DNA from: Duganella radicis
GTDB lineage: Bacteria; Pseudomonadota; Gammaproteobacteria; Burkholderiales; Burkholderiaceae_D
Direction of reading: 5' to 3'
Assembly (NCBI RefSeq): GCF_009720825.1
Contig: NZ_WNKY01000007.1
Coordinates: 62,001 to 126,000, forward strand
Length of the DNA stretch: 64,000 bases
Shown here piece after piece: positions 17,542-24,768 of this stretch; positions within the stretch are counted from its first letter, which is position 1; the number at the start of each line of letters is the position of its first letter. The translations under genes and the position numbers were made by a program. The notes below the pieces were generated by a model. It saw only the letters and a list, made by a program, of their open reading frames with translations, had not been told where the DNA came from and searched no databases.

Positions 17542-18708
17542 GTGGTAAACAGTTCTGCACCCGTCGGCTTTGCCGACACCAAGCGGCATTACGCCATCCT
17601 GGATGGCTTGCGCGGCGTGGCCGCGCTGATGGTGGTGGCGTTTCACCTGTTCGAGGCACATGCCGCCAGCCGCTTCGAACAGATCATCAATCACGGTTAC
17701 CTGGCGGTGGACTTCTTCTTCGTGCTGTCCGGCTTTGTGATCGGCTACGCCTACGACGACCGCTGGCGCACCATGTCGGCCATGGAATTCTTCAAGCGCC
17801 GCCTGGTCCGCCTGCATCCAATGATCGTGGTTGCCATGCTGATCGGCGCCGCCATGTTCTATTTCCAGGCCAGCCCCATCTTCCCCAAGATCCAGGACAC
17901 GCCGCTGTGGCTGATGATGGTGGTGATGGTCATCGGCATGACCCTGATGCCGGTCGGCGCCGCGCTGGACATCCGTGGCTGGGGCGAAATGCATCCGCTC
18001 AACGGCCCGGCCTGGTCGCTGTTCTACGAATACGTGGCGAATCTGCTGTACGCCCTGTTCGTCCGCAAGTTCTCCAACACCGTGCTGGCGCTGTGCGTGC
18101 TGGCCGCCGGCGGCGCGCTGGTGCACTACTGCCTGACCGGGCCGAACGGCGACGTCATCGGCGGCTGGTCGCTCGACCCGGCGCAAATGCGCATCGGCCT
18201 GACGCGCCTGCTGTATCCATTCTTTGCCGGCCTGCTGCTGTCGCGCGTGGTGACGGTGGGCCGCATCAAGCATGCTTTCCTGCTCAGCAGCGCCATCATC
18301 GTCGCCGCGCTGGCCCTGCCGCGCCTTGGCGGCGCCAGCGAACTCTGGAAGAACGGCCTGTACGACGCGCTGTGCATCGTGCTGGTGTTCCCGCTGGTGG
18401 TGTATATCGGCGCCAGCGGCCAGGTGAACACGCGCCTGGGCGCGCGGATTTGCAGCTTCATCGGGGCGATTTCCTACCCGATTTACATCATCCACTACCC
18501 CTTCGTTTATGCCTACACCGCCTGGGTCGCCAAAGGCAAGGTGCCGCTGGCCGAGGCTTTGCCGTGGACCATCGCCACCTTCGCGGCCTGCATCGCGGTG
18601 GCCTACGTTTGCCTGACCTTCTACGACATCCCGCTGCGGCAGTGGCTCACCGATCGCCTGATGCGGAAAGGCGTCAAGCCCGCGCTGTCGCCACTCAGCG
18701 GCAATTGA
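17542..18708 (+). CDS. Membrane acyltransferase, family 3 (OafA/YrhL type)
   Basis: A 388-residue multi-span protein opening with HYAILDGLRGVAALMVVAFHLFE (in part), the conserved Arg/His start of acyltransferase 3 proteins. It has about ten hydrophobic helices and SGFVIGYAYDDRW and FFKRRLVRLHP segments typical of the family. These enzymes O-acetylate surface glycans or small molecules. The start is a GTG at 17542 behind a near-perfect AAAGGAGGAGA. It sits 31 nt after the MFS relic and 31 nt before the GH3 gene, so it is probably co-transcribed with GH3. Confidence 0.9.
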   Translation: MVNSSAPVGFADTKRHYAILDGLRGVAALMVVAFHLFEAHAASRFEQIINHGYLAVDFFFVLSGFVIGYAYDDRWRTMSAMEFFKRRLVRLHPMIVVAMLIGAAMFYFQASPIFPKIQDTPLWLMMVVMVIGMTLMPVGAALDIRGWGEMHPLNGPAWSLFYEYVANLLYALFVRKFSNTVLALCVLAAGGALVHYCLTGPNGDVIGGWSLDPAQMRIGLTRLLYPFFAGLLLSRVVTVGRIKHAFLLSSAIIVAALALPRLGGASELWKNGLYDALCIVLVFPLVVYIGASGQVNTRLGARICSFIGAISYPIYIIHYPFVYAYTAWVAKGKVPLAEALPWTIATFAACIAVAYVCLTFYDIPLRQWLTDRLMRKGVKPALSPLSGN

Positions 18709-18739
18709 ACCGACCTACTCAATCACAAAGGAAGCAGCA

Positions 18740-20962
18740 ATGAACAAGATCATGACGGCGGCGGTAGCGTTTGCCCTTCTCTCCCCAGGCCTGCATGCGC
18801 GGGCGGCCGACGCCGAGGTGCGGCACGTGATGGCGCAGCAGGAAACCCTGGACCCGGACCAGCGCGCGCTGAAAACACTGTCCGCGATGACGCTCGATGA
18901 AAAGATCAAGCTCGTATTCGGCTATTTCTCGACCGACCTGGAGAATTCCACCAAGCCCAGGGAAGGCATCCAGGGCGCGGCCGGGTTTGTCTACGGTGTC
19001 GAGCGCCTTGGTATTCCCGACCAGCAAATCACGGATGCCGGTGTGGGCGTGGCGACGCAGTCCGCCAGCAAGAATCCACGCGCGCGCACCTCGCAACCCG
19101 CCAACATCGCGGTGGCCGCGACCTGGAATCCCCCGGTGGGATTCGCCGGCGGCGCCATGATAGGCAACGAAGCGCGCCTGTCGGGCCACAACGTCATGCT
19201 GGCCGGTGGCGCCAACCTGCAACGCGACCCGCGCAACGGCCGCAACTTCGAGTACGCCGGCGAGGACCCGCTGCTGGCCGGCGTGATGGTGGGCGAGCAG
19301 ATCCGCGGCATCCAGTCGCAACATGTGATCTCGACCTTGAAGCACTTCGCCTACAACGACCAGGAGACCGGTCGTTTCTTCGTCGACGTGAAAATCGACG
19401 ACGCGGCCGGCCGCATGTCGGACCTGCTGGCCTTCCAGATCGCGATCGAGCGCGGCAACCCGGGATCGGTCATGTGCAGCTACAACCGCACCTATGGCGT
19501 GTATGGCTGCGAGCACGACTTCCTGCTCAACAAAGTGCTGAAGGGCCAATGGGGCTACCAAGGCTATGTGATGTCGGACTGGGGCGGCACGCACTCCACC
19601 ATTCCCGCCGCCCTGGCCGGACTGGACCAGCAGTCCGGCTGGCCGTTCGACAAATCACCCTACTTCAACGGCGCCCTGAAGGAAGCGGTCGAAAACGGCC
19701 ATGTGCCGCCGGCGCGCCTGGACGACATGGTGCGCCGCATTCTGCGCGCGATGTACACCCACGGCGTGGCCGACCACCCAGTCAGGGTGGAGCCTGAAAA
19801 CATCGACTTCGCCGGACACGCCCGGATCTCCCAGGCGACCGCCGAGGAAGCCATCGTCCTGCTGAAAAATAAGGACAATCTGCTGCCGCTGGCAGACACC
19901 TACCAAACCATCGCCATCATCGGCGGCCACGCCGACGTTGGCGTGCTGTCGGGCGGCGGCTCGTCGCAAGTGTATCCCGAAGGCGGCTCGCCGGTGCCGA
20001 ACGAAGGCCCGGCCAGCTTCCCGGGGCCGATCGTCTATCACCCGTCCTCGCCGTTGAAAGCGCTGGCGGCGCGACTGCGCGCCAGGCTGGTCTACCACGA
20101 CGGCAAAGACCCCGCCGCCGCCGCGAAGCTCGCGGCGGCCAGCGATCTGGCCATCGTCTTCGCCACGCAGTGGACCGCCGAATCGCTCGACCAGCCGGAC
20201 CTCAAGCTGCCGCACAATCAGGACGCCACCATCGCCGCCGTTGCCGGCGCCAACCGGCGCACGGTGGTGGTGCTGGAAACCGGCGCGCCGGTGGCGATGC
20301 CATGGCTGGAGTCGGTCGGCACGGTGGTGGAAGCCTGGTATCCCGGCAGCCGGGGCGGCGAAGCCATCGCGCGGGTGCTGACCGGCGAGGTGGACGCGTC
20401 CGGTCGCCTGCCCGCGACCTTCCCGGCCGACGAGTCGCAACTGCCGCGTCCCGCGCTGGATGGCAAAGGCCTGCCGGAAGGCGCACGCTTTTCGGTCGAC
20501 TACGACATCGAAGGCGCGGCGGTCGGCTACAAGTGGTTCGACAAAAAAGGGCTCAAGCCGCTATTCCCCTTCGGTCACGGCCTGTCCTACACCACGTTCA
20601 GCTATTCCGGCCTGAAGGCGCAGCCTGCCAACGGCACGGTGCAGGTCTCGTTCAATGTGCAAAACACCGGCAGGCGCGATGGCAAGGCGGTGCCTCAAGT
20701 CTACGTGTCCAAGGTGGGCGGCGGCTGGGAAGCGCCGAAGCGCCTGGGCGGCTGGAACAAGCTGTCGCTGCGCTCCGGAGAAACGCGGCAGGCGTCGGTG
20801 ACGATCGATCCGCGCGTACTTGCCATGTTCGACAAGAAAACGCAAAAATGGAAAGTCGCGGCGGGCGACTACAAGGTAATCGTCGCCAACAGCGCCGCCG
20901 CACCGATCGGCTCAGTGGTGGTGAAACTGCCCGCACGTGAATTTGCCGCTGGCGGGCGCTGA
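18740..20962 (+). CDS. GH3 beta-glucosidase/xylosidase-type enzyme
   Basis: A 740-residue secreted GH3 enzyme with signal peptide ending near HARAADAEV. The nucleophile is Asp280 in GYVMSDWGG, the substrate-binding Lys-His is at STLKHFAYND, and QRDPRNGRNFEYAGEDP matches the family. A C-terminal alpha/beta domain and fibronectin III-like domain (from about residue 640) complete the three-domain form. It would release glucose from beta-linked oligosaccharides and could finish xyloglucan or beta-glucan breakdown started by the GH74 and GH31 enzymes. A terminator hairpin lies 40 nt after the stop. Confidence 0.92.
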   Translation: MNKIMTAAVAFALLSPGLHARAADAEVRHVMAQQETLDPDQRALKTLSAMTLDEKIKLVFGYFSTDLENSTKPREGIQGAAGFVYGVERLGIPDQQITDAGVGVATQSASKNPRARTSQPANIAVAATWNPPVGFAGGAMIGNEARLSGHNVMLAGGANLQRDPRNGRNFEYAGEDPLLAGVMVGEQIRGIQSQHVISTLKHFAYNDQETGRFFVDVKIDDAAGRMSDLLAFQIAIERGNPGSVMCSYNRTYGVYGCEHDFLLNKVLKGQWGYQGYVMSDWGGTHSTIPAALAGLDQQSGWPFDKSPYFNGALKEAVENGHVPPARLDDMVRRILRAMYTHGVADHPVRVEPENIDFAGHARISQATAEEAIVLLKNKDNLLPLADTYQTIAIIGGHADVGVLSGGGSSQVYPEGGSPVPNEGPASFPGPIVYHPSSPLKALAARLRARLVYHDGKDPAAAAKLAAASDLAIVFATQWTAESLDQPDLKLPHNQDATIAAVAGANRRTVVVLETGAPVAMPWLESVGTVVEAWYPGSRGGEAIARVLTGEVDASGRLPATFPADESQLPRPALDGKGLPEGARFSVDYDIEGAAVGYKWFDKKGLKPLFPFGHGLSYTTFSYSGLKAQPANGTVQVSFNVQNTGRRDGKAVPQVYVSKVGGGWEAPKRLGGWNKLSLRSGETRQASVTIDPRVLAMFDKKTQKWKVAAGDYKVIVANSAAAPIGSVVVKLPAREFAAGGR

Positions 20963-21002
20963 TCACCCCCTTAAGCCCGACGTCGTTCCTCGTACGCACT
21001 TT

Positions 21003-21025
21003 GCCGCCTTCGGGCGGCTTTTTTT
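21003..21025 (+). terminator. Rho-independent terminator after GH3
   Basis: GCCGCC-TTCG-GGCGGC forms a 6-bp GC stem with a stable UUCG tetraloop, followed by seven T residues (21019-21025) on the plus strand. Confidence 0.9.
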
Positions 21026-21040
21026 AGTTCTTCACTGATT

Positions 21041-21163
21041 TTACAGCTTTGAATCGATATTATTGCCACCGTCCTGGCAAGCAGCCTGCCGTAAAGCCGG
21101 CAGTTGCCTTAACAGGTCTGGGAACGCCAACTGCACGGTATCAGGAAGGCGATTCCCACTCAT
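21041..21163 (-). pseudogene. HEPN (DUF86) toxin-like gene collapsed by internal in-frame deletion
   Basis: A 40-codon frame starts at an ATG overlapping the nucleotidyltransferase stop (ATGA) and reads MSGNRLPD, then TVQLAFPDLLRQLPALRQAA. MSGNRLPD is the usual N-terminus of DUF86/HEPN partners, where it normally runs on as YLxHI. TVQxALPDLLxQLPALRQAA is their usual C-terminal end. The roughly 75-80 residues between, including the catalytic RNRxxH motif, are absent, yet the frame is intact. It would have been the toxin of an MNT-HEPN pair and cannot be an active RNase now. Confidence 0.65.
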
Positions 21164-21450
21164 ACTGGCAATGCCTCAGCGAGCACACTGGCACGAAATT
21201 TCAAAGGCAAATCCGCAGGAGTCCGCAGATCAACATGAATGCCAAGCAGGGATTCCAGCTCGTCTTGCAATCCGCCCAAATCAAACAAGGTCGCACCAGG
21301 CAAAGCGTCTACCAGCAAGTCCAGGTCGCTGCCATCCCTGTCGGTGCCGTGCAGCACCGAGCCGAAAATGCGAGGATTCGCCGTACGGAAGCGGCTTGCA
21401 GCCTGGCGTACGGCGATTCGATGCAATTCAAGCGCAGTGGATGGTCGCAT
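21160..21450 (-). CDS. MNT-type minimal nucleotidyltransferase (orphan antitoxin-like)
   Basis: A 96-residue protein with the nucleotidyltransferase signature IFGSVLHGTDRDGSDLDLLVD (in part): GSV, then GSDLDLLVD with the paired metal-binding Asp residues. MntA-type antitoxins use this fold to AMPylate and silence a HEPN RNase encoded next to them. Here the partner reading frame is reduced to 40 codons and overlaps this stop by 4 nt. An in-frame ATG at 21501 would add 17 residues; MRPSTALELHR at 21450 is the more typical start. Confidence 0.8.
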   Translation of the reverse strand: MRPSTALELHRIAVRQAASRFRTANPRIFGSVLHGTDRDGSDLDLLVDALPGATLFDLGGLQDELESLLGIHVDLRTPADLPLKFRASVLAEALPV

Positions 21451-21622
21451 GGTAGTACTTTTATCGGAAGTCGTTTTGTCAGAGCACATGGCGGCGGACA
21501 TTGTTTCAACTATTTTAGCGCAAGTGGAGACATGGCCACATGATACTGCCCCCGCGCACCAGCAGCGGCGTGGTGCGCTTCTGCATGACCGTCAACAGTG
21601 GCCTTGGCGAACAAACTTCGTC

Positions 21623-23122
21623 CTATTTTTGCGGCGTCACAACGACGGTCACCACTGACATGGGGCGCGAATCCACGGACAAGCTGGCGGCGCATGATGC
21701 AGGTTTCAAAGCCGCGAGGCTATCTTCGGCCTGCGTAATAAAGGTTTTGCATGTCAATTTGCCGCGTTTCGCATCCGGCAGCCGGATGTCCAGCATCCGC
21801 GAAACGATACCTGGATTGACCGCCACGATGACGAGCTCATGCGTTTTCGGATTTTCAGCCACCAAAGTATCCGGGTTATCCGATTTCAAGAACCGATATC
21901 CTGGCCTGATGAATCTGGTGAAATGGGCAAACGTCCAGAATTTTTTCGTCAGCTGATATTCCGGTCGCGCCAGGTTTGAAAAGTCAGCCTTGATTAATCC
22001 CCAGTTCGAGCTGCTCTTGGGGTCCGGGGAAGACTTGTTTTCTATCGCCTGCCATAGAACCCAGGCGCGGGGGTTCATGCTGCCGATGTCAGTGACGATC
22101 TGCTGCGCCAGCGCGATGGCTGGGCGCATGTCGTTGACGTCTTCACGTACATTGCTTGGCGATAGATCGACTTCCGACATCCACAAGCGTTTTCCGGACG
22201 CTTCCGCAATATCCCTGACCCCACTTTTCCCTATCCATTCATAGCTATGGACATTGATTTGTCGGATGACCGCTTTCGCCTCGGCCGACAAACCAGCCCA
22301 GTCAACAAAAAACGTCTGCGGATTGGTCTCGTCCGGCCCGGATATTTCGGTCTGCATGCCGGATTCGTTCAACACCTGAGCCAACGCGATAAACATGCGC
22401 GACTGCGCTTCCGGCGACCAATGGGCGCCTTCCTGGGTGTTCTTGGCAAACCAATACGGCGTATTCGGCTCGTTAATCGGAGACAATGTCCTAAAACGAA
22501 TACCATGCCGCCGCTCCAGCTCCGCTGTTACCCGCGCCAGATACCTGGAAAATTTGATTTCAAAACCCGGGATAAGGTTGTCCTCCAGCCCATCGACGTT
22601 ACCGGAGACCAAACCACTGCGGGTCATGAAATATGGCGGAGAGTTTGAAAACGCCTCAAAAATCAATTCTTGCGACGCCACCCGGGCTTTTATCGCATCA
22701 AGCCACCAGCGCTGCCCTGCATCCGCTGACCAGTCCCAGGCATCTTCCGAGTCCGGGTTCCAGTCTGTCCCGGATTGCCCAGCCGGTTTGCGCCAGAAGC
22801 CAGGAACATCTCCACCGGGGCGCAAATACGAAGCTGTCTCCGGCGCGTTACCGCCACCAATGTTGTACCGCGCAATATTCAGTGCAAGACCGTCCCGTCC
22901 ATACAGCCAATCGGCCAACTGCGTGCGCTGTGGTTCGGCGTATCTTCCGGTGACATGGGCAAACCAGGTCAGAGCGGTTCCCCATCCTTCAAACGGCGGC
23001 CCCGGATGCCGCCGGTCGACATTCACAACGACGGACACATGCGCCGGCTTTTCGTCCTTGTTTTCGGCATGCGCACCGCTTTGCAGAAAACACAGTCCCA
23101 CTAAAACCCAACGGAAGATCAT
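21623..23122 (-). CDS. GH30 glycoside hydrolase (endo-beta-1,6-galactanase-like)
   Basis: A 499-residue secreted enzyme (signal peptide ending near GAHAENK). The GH30 features are FEGWGTALTWFAHV at the start of the barrel, the acid/base Glu218 in LSPINEPNTPYW and the nucleophile Glu317 in RLWMSEVDLS. The C-terminal beta-domain ends around residue 495. The wording of the motifs is closest to the GH30 branch with endo-beta-1,6-galactanases; a glucanase role is possible. Its ATG overlaps the halogenase stop (ATGA), so the two are translationally coupled. Confidence 0.82.
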   Translation of the reverse strand: MIFRWVLVGLCFLQSGAHAENKDEKPAHVSVVVNVDRRHPGPPFEGWGTALTWFAHVTGRYAEPQRTQLADWLYGRDGLALNIARYNIGGGNAPETASYLRPGGDVPGFWRKPAGQSGTDWNPDSEDAWDWSADAGQRWWLDAIKARVASQELIFEAFSNSPPYFMTRSGLVSGNVDGLEDNLIPGFEIKFSRYLARVTAELERRHGIRFRTLSPINEPNTPYWFAKNTQEGAHWSPEAQSRMFIALAQVLNESGMQTEISGPDETNPQTFFVDWAGLSAEAKAVIRQINVHSYEWIGKSGVRDIAEASGKRLWMSEVDLSPSNVREDVNDMRPAIALAQQIVTDIGSMNPRAWVLWQAIENKSSPDPKSSSNWGLIKADFSNLARPEYQLTKKFWTFAHFTRFIRPGYRFLKSDNPDTLVAENPKTHELVIVAVNPGIVSRMLDIRLPDAKRGKLTCKTFITQAEDSLAALKPASCAASLSVDSRPMSVVTVVVTPQK

Positions 23123-24639
23123 GGCTGGACCTCTATCGAGGTAAGCTTCTTTTCTTTTATGTAGGTGGCATGGTCCGAAAGCCGCGAAACGATTTGCTTA
23201 AAGTTGCGAGCAAGATTGCCGTACGCCGCCGCAAGCACCTTGTCGTCTTGCAGGGCCATCGTCGGCATGTAAGTTCTTGGTCGAATTCCCTGCCCCAGCA
23301 GGACGGAATGCCACGATGTGCTTTGGAACAGTTCTTCAGCCGCAAGGTTCAATTGCCCACGCTCGCGGAAGAGCTCAATTCTTTCCTGTAGGCTGTCTGG
23401 AATTGGCATGGCTTTTACGTAGCGCCATAATTCCGAGTCGTCGCGTTCCGTAGCGTGGTAATGCAGGATGAGGAAGTCTCTGACATGTTCGATTTCCCGC
23501 ATGCTGTCCCTGTTGAATGCCTGGGCACACACCGGAGAAAACCCCGCGTCCGGAAAATATCGAATCAGCCGCTGGATGCTGGATTGAATAAATTGAATAC
23601 TGGTGGACTCCAGCGGTTCAAGAAACCCACTGGCAAGCCCGATCGATACCACGTTCTTGTGCCAGGGCGTCCTACGCCTTCCCGCTGTGAACTTGATGCG
23701 GTTAACCGGGGCGAGAGGCTCCCCCTCCAGTCCCTCCAACAGACACCGCTCCGCCGCTTCATCCGTGCCAAATTCGCTCGAATACACCACACCGTTACCA
23801 ACCCGATGTTGCAAAGGTATCCGCCACTGCCAACCAAACGGTTGGGCCTTGGACATCGTATAGGGCGTCAGCGCCAACTTCCGTTCACAGGGCACCGCGC
23901 ACGCGCGATTCATCGGCAACCAACGCGACCAGTCTTCGTATTCGACACCCAACTCCTGCCCAATCAGCATGGCACGCATTCCGGAGCAGTCGATAAACAG
24001 GTCACCCGAAACAAGCTCGCCCGACTTGAGCTTCAGACTTGTGATATGCCCATTCTCAGCGTCACGTTCCGCCGTCAGCATGTCGCCAATCTTGTGCGAC
24101 ACCCCGCGCGCCATGCAAAGCCCCTTCAAATATTTCGCATAGCGGCCAGCGTCGAAATGATAGGCGGACTGGAGATGCTGCATCGGATCGCCAGGCCGCT
24201 CAGACGCGGGCGCAAATACGTTGCTTCGCGCCGCCAAGGTACCTAGCGAGAATTCGGAAAAGTCGGGAACCAGCCCCTGCTCCTTCAAGCGCAGCCAGTA
24301 CTGGAAGAAGTAGCCGATGTCGCGCTCTACCCCATACACGCCAAAGGGGTGGAAATATGTCGACCCTTCATTAAGCCAGCCGCGAAATTCAATACCGAGT
24401 TTGAACGTCGCCCCGGTGGCGCGCATGAACTCGGCTTCATCAACGCCGATCATTTGATGAAACGCGCGGATCGGCGGGATCGTCGCCTCTCCAACACCCA
24501 CCGTGCCGATGGCGTCCGACTCGACGACGATGATCTCGACGGACTGACCAAATGTGTGGGACAACGCTGCCGCTGTCATCCATCCGGCGGTACCGCCGCC
24601 GAGAATCACAACTTTGGCAATCCACTTATCCTTTACCAT
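23119..24639 (-). CDS. Flavin-dependent tryptophan-halogenase family protein
   Basis: A 506-residue FAD enzyme of the PrnA family. It has VILGGGTAGWM at the FAD site, Lys80 in ATFKLGIEF at the position of the catalytic lysine, GWQWRIPLQHR for the family WxWxIP motif, and EPLESTSIQF holding the catalytic Glu region. All hallmark residues are present, so halogenating activity is plausible, but the substrate is unknown. Family members recur beside TonB receptors in polysaccharide loci of Caulobacter and Xanthomonas relatives. The start at 24639 has AAGGAGG upstream; an ATG at 24660 is also in frame. Confidence 0.85.
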   Translation of the reverse strand: MVKDKWIAKVVILGGGTAGWMTAAALSHTFGQSVEIIVVESDAIGTVGVGEATIPPIRAFHQMIGVDEAEFMRATGATFKLGIEFRGWLNEGSTYFHPFGVYGVERDIGYFFQYWLRLKEQGLVPDFSEFSLGTLAARSNVFAPASERPGDPMQHLQSAYHFDAGRYAKYLKGLCMARGVSHKIGDMLTAERDAENGHITSLKLKSGELVSGDLFIDCSGMRAMLIGQELGVEYEDWSRWLPMNRACAVPCERKLALTPYTMSKAQPFGWQWRIPLQHRVGNGVVYSSEFGTDEAAERCLLEGLEGEPLAPVNRIKFTAGRRRTPWHKNVVSIGLASGFLEPLESTSIQFIQSSIQRLIRYFPDAGFSPVCAQAFNRDSMREIEHVRDFLILHYHATERDDSELWRYVKAMPIPDSLQERIELFRERGQLNLAAEELFQSTSWHSVLLGQGIRPRTYMPTMALQDDKVLAAAYGNLARNFKQIVSRLSDHATYIKEKKLTSIEVQP

Positions 24640-24696
24640 CACATCCCCTCCTTCGACCATGGCGACTTGTCCTGATTGCAGACTCTCGCAAGCTGG

Positions 24697-24730
24697 AAAA
24701 AACGCGCCGCGGAAAAACGCGCGGCGCGTT
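24697..24730 (-). terminator. Terminator/attenuator between the TonB receptor and halogenase genes
   Basis: On the minus strand an 11-bp perfect stem, AACGCGCCGCG with CGCGGCGCGTT, encloses an 8-nt loop and is followed by a T run (positions 24702-24697). It lies about 40 nt after the receptor stop and 60 nt before the halogenase start. Confidence 0.85.
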
Positions 24731-24768
24731 CGCTCATGTCAGCTTTGCGTGGGAAAAACCGCGAGATG

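Noticed and set aside
21510..21695. A 61-codon minus-strand frame between GH30 and the nucleotidyltransferase
   Set aside because: It overlaps the 3' end of GH30 in another frame and shows no motif or ribosome-binding site.
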